DNA of 64,000 bases from Aspidapion aeneum (GCA_963576565.1 OY755042.1:14607272-14671271), one strand, 5' to 3'; shown: positions 1-11,866, counted from the first letter of the stretch. Numbers and translations are program-made. Notes: generated from the sequence alone by a model not told the origin.

Positions 1-1221
1 AGATATCTCAAAAATTATGATATAGGGTTTAAAACTTACATAACTTTGTTCTGGAGCATTTGACATGGCATAGCACTTTTTATTCCGATATTTTTTTTGT
101 ATTTCCGGGTTAAAAAGTGACACCTTTACCCCTAAAAATCGGGATGAAAAGTAAATTTTTTATGCCAAAAGTGTGAAAATGCATTTATTATCATTATTAT
201 AATAAAGATTATGAAACATCATTTTTGTTGGCAGTTCTACCTTCAGAAAAAAGAAAAACCCTACTATAATACTGGCTGGTATCCGACTATCAAAGAAGTT
301 TTTTTTATATTATAAATTATTTTGTTTTATACTGGGGCTTTTCATCCAATCAGGATCAATGTTTTGCAAAGATACAGCAAAGTGAAAGCATTTTAAACAA
401 TCACATTATTTTTTTTTAATGAAAGATGTGCACATCATAATTTTTATTTTAATAAACATTTTTTTTCAAAGAACTTCGACCTAACTTAAGTAGGTTTTTT
501 GCGTTTAAAAGTTTAAAAAAAAATTGTGAGTGCTTAAGACCACACTGCAGAATTGTAAACTTCAACAAGGCGAAATTAATAATACTGGCCTTCATCTGCA
601 TCATCATATCGCTCGCTGAATGTTCCTCTCATAGTTAGTCGACTCGAGCCGACTTCACCCGAATGAGCGTTACATAGCCGAGCCTGACGGCTCAGTTCAA
701 TTCACTACCCACAAAAACCGCTAAACGCGCCTAAAGAAGTTTATACTTCAAAAACATTTCTCTAATACAAAGTTTTATTTTTTCAATCCATTTTATTTTA
801 AGTTGATTGAATAAAATATGTTTGGTAAAACTAAAAAGGAAAGTAATAAAACATAATTTAAAAGAGACAACAGGTCACAAACCAGAAGTTATTTTAATAT
901 GTCATGGCAAACATCAAAAATTAGCACTATATGGAATAAAATCAACTAAATACGTTTAACATTAATTCACAAATATGTACTTGTTATTTATCCAAATAAG
1001 TCTCAAGTATCCAAACAAAACGTGTGTTGAAAAAAATCGAAATGTACTTAGTTACTTTTCTTAAGTTACGTAACGCACAAGAGGGGGTTTCGCCTTGCGT
1101 TACACGCTATATTTTTATAATGTGTGTTGTCCTGAAAATGCGTTACAAAGGAAGACGGGGGGGGGGGTCAAAAATCCTGAATTTTTGTTTTCCCTTAATA
1201 TGTGTTTTTATATCTGTTTAT
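1..1221. other. region 3' of the F-box/LRR gene
   Basis: AT-rich sequence beyond the last coding exon. On the minus strand an AATAAA (1222-1217) overlaps the stop codon, so a very short 3' UTR is possible. A TTACGTAACGC-type repeat occupies about 1055-1200. A long C-run on the minus strand (G-run at about 1158-1167) lies in it. I see no other gene. Confidence 0.4.
1055..1200. repeat. TTACGTAACGC-type MITE, copy 1
   Basis: Contains TTACGTAACGC near the left side, 'GCCTTGCGTTACAC' and 'AAAATGCGTTAC', then a G-run and 'TCAAAAATCCTGAATTTTTG'. The same order of motifs recurs at 62050-62200 and about 63800-63925, so this is a dispersed short element. The ORF across it (1024-1287) is therefore not a gene. 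Confidence 0.55.
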
Positions 1222-1357
1222 TTAATTAAACACAAGATCTTTGTAGTTCGAAAGGAGATAGTAGTTGGAAACTCGGCAATTGGTTAATGTCCTGACCACT
1301 GTCATTCTGTCAGCTCGTTCAAAGTTCGCTTTGGTTACTTCATAGTATCTGCCATCA
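1222..1357 (-). CDS. F-box/LRR protein, last coding exon
   Basis: Eighth shared exon: 1 base completes the split serine codon, followed by 44 codons and TAA at 1222-1224. The acceptor is TTTTTTAG at 1358-1365. It reads SDGRYYEVTKANFERADR and later CRVSNYYLLSNY, ending DLVFN. This is the conserved basic/aromatic tail expected after the LRR domain of this family. It is 6 kb from the previous exon and was found by extending the open exon end there, not from a long ORF. AATAAA overlaps the stop. Phase agreement and a clean acceptor make this a strong call. Confidence 0.85.
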
Positions 1358-1912
1358 CTAAAAAATAATAGTGTTATTTTTTAGTCAAGAGAAGTATATG
1401 ATGAATAGAACGTTTCGGCCCTAGTTAATACCGCTATACTCTCGCCACAAAAAGTATCGCTTAATTGATGTGACTAAATGTTATTAATATTATCTCATAA
1501 AACTTTTTTGCAGTGTTTGTTTGACTAAAATTAAAAACCAAGAAATAACAGGTAAAATGAAACTTTACAATGTTTTGCAGTGTTTGTTTGACTAAAATTA
1601 AAAACCAAGGAATAACAGGTAAAAATAATGTAAATAACAATAGGTTCGCTTATTTGGCACATCGATCGGTATTGTTATTACTGAGTTTGCGCATTATAGC
1701 AACTTATCACTCCTAATATGGTTGTTTACAATAATGACGTCCTACAATAAAGTTTTTGTTATTATTTTCTTATTAACAATTTCTTTTTTATGGTTTTGAC
1801 GGTTTATTGTAAGGTGAGTTGTATTGTTTTTCAATACTCGATTTTTTGTTTTGTTTTGTGAAAAGCTATAAATCTAATACACATTACAAAAAACATAAAT
1901 AAACAAAACGTT

Positions 1913-1990
1913 CCCAGCTAGCAAGATGACGTCTTTTAAACGTCAAAAAGTGGTATTTTTTAATAAGGCGCTGACTGTGACGTAGCACGG
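1913..1990 (+). repeat. GACGTC-rich TIR element, end fragment
   Basis: Starts CCCAGCTAGCAAGATGACGTC and continues with 'AAACGTCAAAAAGTGGT' and a later 'TGACGT'. This matches the terminal 60-80 bp of the element at 25716-26447 (CCCAGGTAGCAAGGGGTCAT, then GACGTC and GAAAAGTGGTCAT). It is a truncated end only. Confidence 0.5.
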
Positions 1991-3310
1991 CACCCGACAC
2001 AAAAAAAGGATTCTCGAACGTATCACCATCTAATCTAATCGTGTCATTGACTGAACTTACACATTATTATCCGATTATTTACCATCTCTTTTTATATTAA
2101 TGTATTAGTAAGGGCGCCTAATAATCTTAAACAATCATGATATCAATAAACTAACAGTGGCCTACTCGTTTTATTTACTAAACTCACACATTGTCGTAGT
2201 TACTTACTCTCCCTTTTTAACTCAAATTAGTGGGACGGGCGCACCCAATCTAAAACAGTCTTGGAATTAGTTTGCAATTAGAATTATTTATAAGATGTCA
2301 TTTTGACAATCAATGTCAATCGACGTTCTTCCATCAGCACACAGTGGGCTCGCGGACCTGATTTTTCTCCAAAAAGGGTTAAATGAAATACATACTGAAA
2401 CTTCTGAGCATCTTTACTCAAAAAGAAGAGATAGTCCAGTAGGCCTTGAAAAAACTATTATTTGATTGACGCAACTTTCAGAAGTGTCATGTTTCCTTTC
2501 AACGGAACGCGTTAAAGTACCATATTTGCATGGCGATTTGATCCAGATTTAAAGCGACAATATTTTATGTTGTATAAAGTTCTCATAAAATAAATCTTGT
2601 AGAGGGAGGTAACTGGATTTTATCCCTGTACATTTTGATTTCAATTTTGATGTATAGACAGGTATGGTAATGGTTTTTGCTTGGGATTTCTAAAATTCTA
2701 TAAAAATATAGATTTCTTATAAATGGATAAAAGTCAAATAAAAAGAAGGTCACTCCAATAAAAAATACATACTAAAAAATCTCAAAAATTACAGATGAAG
2801 TTAACTTTAACAGGTGGATTGTTTAAGAAAAAAAAGGTAAAAAACTTTTAAAGAAACGGTTCTATTTGGAATCATCAGCAGTTTACCAAACCTGACAATA
2901 AACTAATATAATTATTTTGTTGGACTTAAATACAAATTTTTCTAGAAAATCATTATTAATTTATTATGCAGTCGTTAAACTTGCAGGTTGTTATCCGCTA
3001 CAAAGTCACGGTTACGTTCGTATTATTTTCTAGTTTTTGGTACAGCCAAAGAATAATATTGTTTAACTCTTTTTAATATTTAAAATGTTGTTACGCATTA
3101 CACGATGAGCTCAATTTAACCTTAAACAACCCCAAGTTTGACACAAATCGGTTTATAAATAGGATAGTCTATTGGATAAGGATTTTGGGTCCGCCGTGCT
3201 AGTTTTGTTATTTTGAGTAAAAAATTATAATAAGCGACGTAGAGTTCCAAATTTAATACATATCGGTTCATAAATGTAACCGTGCTCCATTTCGGATCCG
3301 CCATGATATT

Positions 3311-3450
3311 TTAGCTCACACATATACTATACTATAGTAGTGTGAGCTATGGTGATCCTAATTTTTTCGAGAAAAAAAAAGTTGCTCCGATTTCAAAAAT
3401 TTTTATATATCTTTGCGTTTCAGATGATTTTGAAACTTTTTTGTTGCGCC

Positions 3451-3484
<34 letters not shown>

Positions 3485-3485
3485 A

Positions 3486-3516
<31 letters not shown>

Positions 3517-4095
3517 GTGTCTGTATGTCTGTCTGTAACGACCAACGCGCATAACTCAAAAACGGCTTGCCCGATTTTAATAAAATTTGGTACCCAGGCT
3601 GGGTTTTGGGTCGAGATGGTCCCATTTAAAAATGAACAAAATCCACCAAGCACAAGCCAAATAAACGGGTGGGGGTAGATTTCAAAAATTAGAGTTTATG
3701 AAAAAATATGGCTTGTGTGATATCAAACGAAAGGTAATTGAGTCTGGAGTTAAGCAAAATACATTTTAGTTTATTTAAAAAAAGGAGGGGGGGGGTAAAT
3801 TTCAAAAATTAGTGTTTAAGTGGAAATATGGCGTGTGTGATATCAAACGAAAGGTAATTGAGTCTGGCGTTAAACTAAATACATTTTATTTTAAAAAAAA
3901 AGGGTGGGGGTAGATTTGAAAAATTAGAGTTTAAGTCAAAACATGGCTTGTGTGGTATCAAACGAAAGGTAATTGAGTCTGGAGTTCAATAAAACATACT
4001 TCAGTTTTTAGTTATATTAGCTTTCACGTAGATACACTATAACTATAGTACCCAGTGTGAGCTTAGGTGCCCATAGATTGGCAGAGTATTTTTTT
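3311..4095 (+). mobile_element. Helitron-like (HINE/DINE-type) element, copy E1
   Basis: Begins TTAGCTCACACATATACTAT with a subterminal palindrome (AGCTCACAC...GTGTGAGCT). A core follows with a (CTGT)n microsatellite at about 3449-3535, then the block 'AACGACCAACGCGCATAACTC'. Three diverged internal ~80-bp repeats come next ('TATCAAACGAAAGGTAATTGAG'). The second subterminal hairpin (ACTATAACTATAGTACCCAGTGTGAGCT) and the end GGCAGAGTATTTT close it. Eight copies share this plan. Subterminal inverted repeats, a CTGT tract and insertion in T-rich sites are typical of Helentron-associated short elements. The MITE alternative is not excluded. No coding capacity. Confidence 0.7.
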
Positions 4096-4619
4096 TAGTT
4101 TTGAGTCAGAAATCTTAATTATCAGCTTTATACACTCCAAAGTTCCAAATTTGATACATATCGGTTCATAAATAGCAAACTCTGCCCTTTTGAATCTGCC
4201 ATGTAATATTTTTACAGTTTGAGTTCATAATTATAAACAGCGATTTTAGACACGCCAAAGTTCTAAATTTGATACTTCTTGGTAAATGAGTTTTTTTAAA
4301 ATTTAAGTCAAAAATAATATTTAGCGACTATTAACACTCCAAAGTTCTAAATTTCATACTTATTGGTTCATAAATAGGAAACTTCGCCATTTTGGATCCG
4401 CATTTTGATTGATAATTACTTTTTTCTCATTTTAAAACAAAATATTGTTACAAAACCTATTTTTCTAATTTTGGTCAAAAATTAGGTCCGGGAGCCCATT
4501 GTGCAGCTCTATGAGTTAAACAGTAATAAAAAAATTACCTGTGCTTTAAAAAGAGATGCAAATGAGTATGTTCCAAAATTACAACTTATGTCGGGGCGCA
4601 GCTTTTTAGTGACATCACG

Positions 4620-5180
4620 AGTCAGCGCCTATTACCTATGACATCTCTAACCTGACGTGTAGATGACGTTTGAAGAACGTTCCAAAGACACACCCAAAAT
4701 GACTTCATTTTTAGGCGTCAGTAATATGACCTATTTGGGACTAAAACAGAACATTAATGACCTCTTTATAACTTCTTTTAAAAACTCGTCTGAATATATA
4801 AAATATTCCCTGCAGGTGGGAACAAAGAAAGAAACTTAGACCTGGAAGAGCTGGAACAGGTACAGATCAAAATAGACCCTAACTTAGGCCTAGACCTAGA
4901 CTGCCTGGACATCTCCACCTCGAAAGCCTCAAAGTTTTATTTAATTTATTTTCGTACCTACCTACCTTTACGTCCCGAATAATTCCGATGAAGTACTGAC
5001 TGGGGCACTGTCTATGTAAGTATGAATGTACCTCCCTTCGACAAAGTGTGTTGTATTGGTAGTGACCAATAATAAATTTTAAAACGTCAAAAACTACACG
5101 GCGCAAAGCCGTTAAAAAACTGACGTCTTAAAGACAACAGTTTTTGGTAGATGACCTGTTGGTCCAGGGCTATCAAAATG
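4620..5180 (-). mobile_element. GACGTC-rich TIR element, diverged copy
   Basis: Inverted relative of the 25.7-26.4 kb element. Shared blocks include 'GACACACCCAAAATGAC', 'AAAATATTCCCTGCAG', 'GGTACAGATCAAAATAGACC', 'GGACATCTCCACCT' and 'AAAACGTCAAAAACTACAC'. The ends are too diverged to define. The small ORF at 4879-5106 is a by-product. Confidence 0.55.
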
Positions 5181-6140
5181 GACGGGCCACAATCCTCCAC
5201 TTTGTTGGCGTCACATCGGGGGCTGATTTATTTTTGGATTGTCGCGTCACGACACAGCTGATTGTCTTTAAAATATTGAAGTTGGAATGACGGTTCATGA
5301 ATATTTGATTAAAATAAAGCAGGGTTTGAAATTGTTTTTACTATATTCTTGCAGAACAGTTTTTTTAAATGCACAGTAATCCTTAATTTTTCAGAGCTGC
5401 TTTATTAACCCACACAAAAATTAAATTTAAAGCAGAAGCGAATGTGACAAACAGATGACATGTCAAATATAACAGTTGCCATGCGGCATATGGCGGGTAA
5501 TTTGAATTTAAAATAAGGAATGCTAAATCTTGAAGATTTTAACGTTTTAATGATCTTGAATTCTTACAAAAGTTTAGTGAAATATCGGGATGGTGTCTAA
5601 GAATATTTCACTAAAGTTTGGACTGGAAGACTCAATAATGCCCCTTCTTAATGGAAAAACAAACGAATGCACTGCGCACAGGAATGTTTAAAATGCGAAT
5701 GATATAATAAAATGTAGATTGGTCTTTTTCTTGCTTAGTTTTTTTTATGGAACAAATCGCTGTATTTTTGGAATTTTATACGCCTAAAAAGGGAATTATA
5801 CACGGTTGTTAATATATGTTGCTAAAAAAATGCGATACTTTTTAAGACGAGTGTATTTTGAGCCTTGACAATATTAGTTAGGTCAGACCCCTGATCTGAT
5901 CTGGGTGCTTATTCTGTTAGTCTTTCCCGAGAGTGAATGTTCACATCCATCCACGGTTAGTGTAACCATTCGTCGAATTCAAACTTCTGACATAAATTTG
6001 AAAGTAATGACATGTTTTTGTGTGTTTTTAATAGAAGTCTCACTACAAATGTTCTTAGCAGAAAAACAGTTTATGTCAAATATTCACCCAAAAACAATCT
6101 ATTCGCGTCAGCTTAACGTCAGATACAAACTGATCAATGA

Positions 6141-6345
6141 CAGTGGCGTACGCAGAGAGAGGTGGGCCTGGGGGCTGAAGCCCCCTCCCCCAGATCTACC
6201 CAATATTAACCCCTAAAACATGAATTCATATTAAAATCAAGATTAAAATGTATCGATCTTCACTCAAGCCCACCTAGGATCCATCTCTGCGTATAGGTCT
6301 GCGCTCAAGCCTCTCTTCAGGATTCATTTCTGCGTAGGCCACTCC
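6141..6345. mobile_element. CAGTGGCG-type MITE
   Basis: Left end CAGTGGCGTACGCAGAG and right end CTGCGTAGGCCACTCC are inverted repeats enclosing a G/C-run segment ('GGGGGCTGAAGCCCCC'). The 8 bases outside each end (ATCAATGA and CCAATGGA in the best offset) agree only partly. hAT-type by resemblance to the copy at 33086-33368. Non-coding. Confidence 0.55.
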
Positions 6346-6559
6346 CAATGGATTGAAGTGAATATTTACTCCCGGGAGAGACTTTACAGAATAAGCACCC
6401 AAACTTAAGGCTTGACATTTTTTACTATAGCCGTCTGCAATTATTTTTACCTGAACGTGATTTATGTAAATGTTTAATTCAAGAGTGCATCGGCTGACTT
6501 CTGAAAGCTAGTGTGGCAATGCCTTGCTGAACTAGTGAAATTGGCGTAACGTAAAACTA

Positions 6560-7050
6560 ATATGGGTGCCAGGGCACAGAAGGTATTCAAGGTAATGAAA
6601 AAGCTGACGAATCAGCAGAACAAGGATTGTCAGAAAAATATATTGGACCAGAGCCAGCCCAAGGGGTACCAAAGTGTACTAAGAGTTCCCAGGTCAAACT
6701 ATGGGTAAGGAAAAAATATGAAAACCACTGGTTCGAAAGACACAGCAGAGCCTTTATCAATGCCAAACTCACAAAAGACCTGCTCAGTTACAGTAGGATG
6801 CAAGTAAGAACCATAACAGGAATTATGACCGGCCATATGGCGGTCAAAGTTCACCTAAAGAGGATGGGCCTGTATCAAGGAGACCTAACGTAAAGACTAT
6901 GCAATCAGGAACCGGAAACAGTAGAACATGAGTAATATATGCCATTGCGAGGCACTCGATCGCAAAAGGCACCTAACTAAGGAAATCGAAATAGCGACTG
7001 GAGACTACTCCATTAAAGACCTATTATACAAGCTTGTTCAGTGAACGAAA
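6560..7050 (+). pseudogene. non-LTR retrotransposon RNase H domain, C-terminal relic
   Basis: Decayed end of an I/R1/Jockey-type polyprotein. A WVPGH motif at about 6565 is followed, after a one-base slip, by GIQGNEKADESAEQGL. This is the RNase H segment carrying the late catalytic aspartate in G-N-E-x-A-D. Downstream codons give RMQVRTITGIMTGHMAVKVH and then, after a stop, a Cys-rich remnant (RLCNQEPETVEHE), as in the usual C-terminus. A further shifted frame continues with CHCEALDRKRHLTKEIEIATG to about 7045. Several frameshifts and stops show it is dead. It lies antisense to the host gene inside intron 7. Confidence 0.65.
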
Positions 7051-7416
7051 TTAATGAACTGGTTAGCCTAGGAATCAAGAGGGTGCACAATAAGCCAGTA
7101 ATGACTGCAGTGCAGTGACTGTGGCTTGGCTAGGCAAGCCGGAGTCACAATCGAGGGGTTTTGTCAGTAGGAATCCGACACTACTTGGGTAGGAAAGTAG
7201 CCCGGGTGTCTTATGCAAGTTTTCCCTTTGAGACCCTTGAAAGAAAAACGGCTGACTTAGTTCAAACATAGGTGATAAAGCCCCATCCCTTGCCTCTGTA
7301 AAGCGAGATGTATAACGAGTTTAATCTTGGCCATCGTTTGTTCACCTTGAAAGCTCCTAAAGGTCAAGGTCAATTGTTGCTCCCAAAAACATTGATGTGT
7401 TATTATTATTTTTTAC

Positions 7417-7620
7417 CTGAGGCACAAGCATTTTAATTTTAAACATTTCACTCGAAGCGTGTCAATCGCTTTCTGGCTTTTGTCTGAAAATCTGAGATTA
7501 TCTGGATCCCATCGTAGCTCTATTCGTTCCAGCTGCAAGCAATTTTTGGCAATGCTGTCCATCAGTTGGTCCACTAGGATGTTGACTCCAAGTCTTTCCT
7601 GTGTACCCATGATCAAAATT
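7417..7620 (-). CDS. F-box/LRR protein, seventh shared exon (C-terminal LRRs)
   Basis: Acceptor TTTTAG at 7626-7621; donor AG|GTAAAA at 7416-7411. The exon starts by completing a lysine codon (phase 2 in) and ends in phase 2, which matches the serine split into the last exon. It encodes ILIMGTQERLGVNILVDQLM, then LERIELRWDPDNLRFSDKSQ and a Leu-rich KCLKLKCLCL stretch, giving C-terminal LRR-like strands. An in-frame TAA directly after the donor would end the protein here if unspliced. The 45-codon continuation at 1357-1222 argues against that. Confidence 0.88.
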
Positions 7621-7863
7621 CTAAAACATAATAATAGCTATAAATAATATTGTGCTTAGTTAAGCATCAACGAGTCTTGCTGTTTCAATACAGTTTTACT
7701 GAATTAAGTTTGTAAGACAGTTTTACTGAAATAAATTAAAATTAGGTAACAATTAAGATAAATTGAGGGATAAGGATATTGCGGCGATATAGTGAAAAGA
7801 CTAAAGAAAAAGTGTGTGGACATGTCTTCAATCACCACTACTGTATTCCATAAAAAACCTCTA

Positions 7864-8572
7864 TTAGCTCACACATATACTATACTATAGTAGTGTGAGC
7901 TTTGGTGATCCTAATTTTTTCGAGAAAAAAAAGTTGCTCCGATTTCAAAATTTTTTATATATCTTTGCGTTTCAGATGATTTTGAAACTTTTTTGTTGCG
8001 CCGTCTGTCTGTCTGTAACGACCAACGCGCATAACTCAAAAACCGCTTGGCCGATTTTAATGAAATTTGGTACCTAGGCTGGGTTTTGGGCCGAGATGGT
8101 CCCATTTATAAATGAACAAAATCCACCGAGCACAAACCAAATAAAAGGGTGGGGGTTGATTTCAAAAATGAGAGTTTATGGAAAAATATGGCGTGTGTGA
8201 CATCAAACGAAAGGTAATTAAGTCTGGAGTTCAACAAAATACATTTTAATTTATTTAAAAAAAAAAAGGTGGGGGTATATTTCAAAAATTAGAGTTTAAG
8301 TGAAAAAATGGCGTGTGTGATATCAAACGAAAGGTAATTGAGTCCGGAGTTTAACAAAATACATTTTAGTTTTTGTTTTTTAAGGGTAGGGGTAGATTTC
8401 AAAAATTTGATTTTAAGTCAAAACATGGCTTGTGTGGTATCAAACAAAAGGTAATTTAGTCCGGAGTTGAATAAAATATATTTTAGTTTTTATTTATATT
8501 AGCTCACACGTACACTATAACTATAGTACCTAGTGTGAGCTTAGAGGCCCATATATTGGCAGAGTATTTTTT
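7864..8572 (+). mobile_element. Helitron-like element, copy E2
   Basis: Complete by the family plan: TTAGCTCACACATATACTAT start, subterminal palindrome, core, internal repeats, second hairpin (8506-8541) and GGCAGAGTATTTT end. The CTGT tract is reduced to about three units (near 8003-8015), compared with more than 15 in E1 and E3. This shows how fast the tract changes length. Confidence 0.7.
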
Positions 8573-8957
8573 CTTTTAGTTTTTTATTTTTGGCAATTTT
8601 TCATGGACTAATTTTATCTTGATGAGTCACTCAAGCTCTTATGGAAGGTTGTACAACCTTGAGCCCTGGTACAAAACACACACATTTTTTTCTCTTTCAA
8701 TTTTACGCAGCAATTTTGCTTCTTTCCCAATCCAATCACCATCGAAGTGCAATATCACTAAACTAATTTGTAAATTAAATATATTGATTTGAATATTTAA
8801 TGAAATGAAAGAGATATTGCGAGAATATAGTCAAAAGACCAAAACAAAAAATATATTTCTGCAGCGGTAAGTAGCATTGCCTTAATTTTTTATCGGTGTT
8901 GGGTAGAATGAGTTGACGTTGTGTTCCTCCAAGAATATTTTAAATTTAATTATGTTT

Positions 8958-9098
8958 ATTAGCTCACACATATACTATACTATAGTAGTGTGAGCTATGG
9001 TGATCCTAATTTTTTCGAGAAAAAAAAAGTTGCTCCGATTTCAAAATTTTTTATATATCTTTGCGTTTCAGATGATTTTGAAACTTTTTTGTTGCGCC

Positions 9099-9156
<58 letters not shown>

Positions 9157-9852
9157 GTGTCTGTATGTCTGTCTGTAACGACCAACGCGCATAACTCAAA
9201 AACCGCTTGCCCGATTTTAATGAAATTTGGTACCCAGGCTGGGTTTTGGGTCGAGATGGTCCCATTTAAAAATGAACAAAATCCACCGAACACAAGCCAA
9301 ATAAAAGGGTGGGGGTAGATTTCAAAAATTAGAGTTTATGAAAAAATTTGGCGTGTGTGATATCAAACGAAAGGTAATTGAGTCTGGAGTTAAACAAAAT
9401 ACATTTCAGTTTATTTAAAAAAAAAGGGGGGGGTGTAAATTTCAAAAATTAGTGTTTAAGTGGAAATATGGCGTGTGTGATATCAAACGAAAGGTAATTG
9501 AGTCTGGAGTTAAACAAAATACATTTTAGTTTATTTAAAAAAAGGGGGGGGGGTAAATTTCAAAAATTAGTGTTTAAGTGGAAATATGGCGTGTGTGATA
9601 TCAAACGAAAGGTAATTGAGTCTGGAGTTAAACAAAATACATTTTAGTTTTAAAAAAAAGGGTGGGGGTAGATTTGAAAAATTAGAGTATAAGTCAAAAC
9701 ATGGCTTGTGTGGTATCAAACGAAAGGTAATTGAGTCTGGAGTTCAATAAAACATACTTCAGTTTTTAGTTATATTAGCTTTCACGTAGATACACTATAA
9801 CTATAGTACCCAGTGTGAGCTTAGGTGCTCATAGATTGGCAGAGTATTTTTT
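8958..9852 (+). mobile_element. Helitron-like element, copy E3
   Basis: Longest copy. The CTGT tract spans about 9100-9175. It carries one extra internal ~120-bp repeat relative to E1 (the G-run plus 'GTAAATTTCAAAAATTAGTG' block occurs twice, at about 9430 and 9547). It is very close to E1 in the tract and right end, so E1 and E3 are sister copies. The SVCLSVCL ORFs here are microsatellite translation, not protein. Confidence 0.7.
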
Positions 9853-9921
9853 CTTAGCTCTCTTTCAGGCATGGACGATTTGATAGCTTGCACACAATAG
9901 AATGCAAAATTGACAACTTAC

Positions 9922-10082
9922 TTAGCATTGGTCAATATCGGTAGAATCGACTGCCATAAGGAGTCTGTAATATGGGTCATCCCTGACAGCCCTAATCCCC
10001 AAAGCTGATGACCATGCTTGCACAAAAACTTGTATATAGCATCCTCTGTAAGATTGTCTGAACTGTCAAGATCTAGAGCTAC
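9922..10082 (-). CDS. F-box/LRR protein, sixth shared exon
   Basis: 161 bp, phase 0 in and phase 2 out. Acceptor TTTTTCAG at 10090-10083 and donor GTAAGT at 9921-9916. It encodes VALDLDSSDNLTEDAIYKFL, then a GLSGMTHITD segment and ILPILTNAK, i.e. one LRR of the cysteine-containing/F-box LRR type (LxLDxSxNLTD). The hammerhead array begins only 68 bp upstream of this acceptor. Too short and split for an ORF search, but phases fit on both sides. Confidence 0.88.
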
Positions 10083-10306
10083 CTGAAAAATATATTGATT
10101 ACAATAAACATTTTAGGAATTGTAATCATAGGTAAGTTAATTTATAATATTAACAAACGTGGAATTTCGTACCCGTGAATTTAAAAATCAAACAAGTTTC
10201 GTGGCTAATCGGGCAAAAAGGAGTTTTTTTGTTTCCCTTATATTTTTCCGTGGGTAGCCTGAAAGCTAAACCTCACGGGGGTCCAAGATCTAATGGACAC
10301 CTAATA

Positions 10307-10354
10307 AGTGTTGACAGTTAACCGTTTCGTCCTTATGGGACTCCTCAGAACACT
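10307..10354 (-). ncRNA. type I hammerhead ribozyme, copy 1
   Basis: On the minus strand, stem I AGTGTT/AACACT (6 bp) is followed by core CUGAGGA. Stem II GUCC/GGAC has loop CAUAA; then core GAA, and stem III ACGG/CUGU with loop UUAA (one G-U pair). The cleavage triplet is GUC. All invariant core positions are present. Predicted cleavage lies between 10313 and 10312. Sense to the host gene. Confidence 0.85.
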
Positions 10355-10826
10355 GCTGGTCGATGTGACAAATCTTGCGAAGTTAATCAGACGGTTTTGT
10401 CTCTAATTAAATGTAATTAGTGAGCGAACTATAGCAAGAGGCGCCATCTACCGAGATACGAGAGAAACAAAAAAACCAAAAGCAGGCGAAAGAAAACACT
10501 GCTATACAATATCGATCAATGAAAAGATCGAATGCAAATAAAAGAAAACAACTATAGTCCGTGACCTACGACAGCTCTTTGTCTTTCAGGCCGGATCAAC
10601 ACAGATTGCATTTTTACCCGTCTTCAAGACAGTGAGCGTCAATCAACGGAATTTTTAAGCCGAATAATACTAACAAACGTGGAATTTCGTACCCGTGAAT
10701 TTAAAAATCAAACAAGTTTCGTGGCTAATCGGGCAAAAAGGAGTTTTTTTGTTTCCATTATATTTTTCCGTGGGTAGCCTGAAAGCTAAACCTCACGGGG
10801 GTCCAAGATCTAATGGACACCTAATA

Positions 10827-10874
10827 AGTGTTGACAGTTAACCGTTTCGTCCTTATGGGACTCCTCAGAACACT
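10827..10874 (-). ncRNA. type I hammerhead ribozyme, copy 2
   Basis: Identical in all 48 positions to copy 1, with the same intact core and stems. Predicted cleavage after the GUC, between 10833 and 10832 on the minus strand, exactly one 520-nt monomer from copy 1. Confidence 0.85.
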
Positions 10875-11346
10875 GCTGGTCGATGTGACAAATCTTGCGA
10901 AGTTAATCAGACGGTTTTGTCTCTAATTAAATGTAATTAGTGAGCGAACTATAGCAAGAGGCGCCATCTACCGAGATACGAGAGAAACAAAAAAACCAAA
11001 AGCAGGCGAAAGAAAACACTGCTATACAATATCGATCAATGAAAAGATCGAATGCAAATAAAAGAAAACAACTATAGTCCGTGACCTACGACAGCTCTTT
11101 GTCTTTCAGGCCGGATCAACACAGATTGCATTTTTACCCGTCTTCAAGACAGTGAGCGTCAATCAACGGAATTTTTAAGCCAAATAATACTAACAAACGT
11201 GGAATTTCGTACCCGTGAATTTAAAAATCAAACAAGTTTCGTGGCTAATCGGGCAAAAAGGAGTTTTTTTGTTTCCCTTATATTTTTCCGTGGGTAGCCT
11301 GAAAGCTAAACCTCACGGGGGTCCAAGATCTAATGGACACCTAATA

Positions 11347-11394
11347 AGTGTTGACAGTTAACCGTTTCGTCCTTATGCGACTCCTCAGAACACT
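11347..11394 (-). ncRNA. type I hammerhead ribozyme, copy 3 (stem II variant)
   Basis: One base differs from the other array copies: stem II is GUCG/GGAC, so its loop-proximal C-G pair becomes G-G. The conserved core is untouched. It may fold with a 3-bp stem II and be weaker. Predicted cleavage between 11353 and 11352. Confidence 0.8.
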
Positions 11395-11866
11395 GCTGGT
11401 CGATGTGACAAATCTTGCGAAGTTAATCAGACGGTTTTGTCTCTAATTAAATGTAATTAGTGAGCGAACTATAGCAAGAGGCGCCATCTACCGAGATACG
11501 AGAGAAACAAAAAATCCAAAAGCAGGCGAAAGAAAACACTGCTATACAATATCGATCAATGAAAAGATCGAATGCAAATAAAAGAAAACAACTATAGTCC
11601 GTGACCTACGACAGCTCTTTGTCTTTCAGGCCGGATCAACACAGATTGCATTTTTACCCGTCTTCAAGACAGTGAGCGTCAATCAACGGAATTTTTAAGC
11701 TAAATAATACTAACAAACGTGGAATTTCGTACCCGTGAATTTAAAAATCAAACAAGTTTCGTGGCTAATCGGGCAAAAAGGAGTTTTTTTGTTTCCCTTA
11801 TATTTTTCCGTGGGTAGCCTGAAAGCTAAACCTCACGGGGGTCCAAGATCTAATGGACACCTAATA

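Larger units (their letters stand above)
1358..7416 (-). other. intron 7 of the F-box/LRR gene
   Basis: About 6.1 kb between the seventh and eighth shared exons. The donor is AG|GTAAAA at 7416 and the acceptor is TTTTTTAG at 1358. It holds a short GACGTC-family fragment (1913-1990), a Helitron-like element (3311-4095), a longer GACGTC-family copy (about 4620-5180), a CAGTGGCG MITE (6141-6345) and an RNase H relic (6560-7050). A direct repeat of about 43 bp occurs at 1513-1555 and 1576-1618 ('TGCAGTGTTTGTTTGAC...'). The rest is unassigned AT-rich DNA. Confidence 0.6.
7621..9921 (-). other. intron 6-7 interval with two Helitron-like copies
   Basis: 2.3-kb intron between the sixth and seventh shared exons. 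Its donor is AA|GTAAGT at 9921-9916. Two same-strand Helitron-like elements (7864-8572 and 8958-9852) fill about 1.6 kb of it. The second ends 70 bp from the exon. The residue is AT-rich, with no further signal. Confidence 0.6.

Noticed and set aside
3342..3678. Overlapping ORFs with SVCLSVCL or TDRQTDRQ repeats (also at 8990-9293 and 21582-21837)
   Set aside because: They are translations of the CTGT microsatellite in Helitron-like elements, and every frame is open because the 4-base unit has no stop.
7413..7416. TAA after the seventh shared exon as the real stop
   Set aside because: A perfect AG|GT donor overlaps it, and the last exon at 1357-1222 continues in phase with a tail typical of the family.
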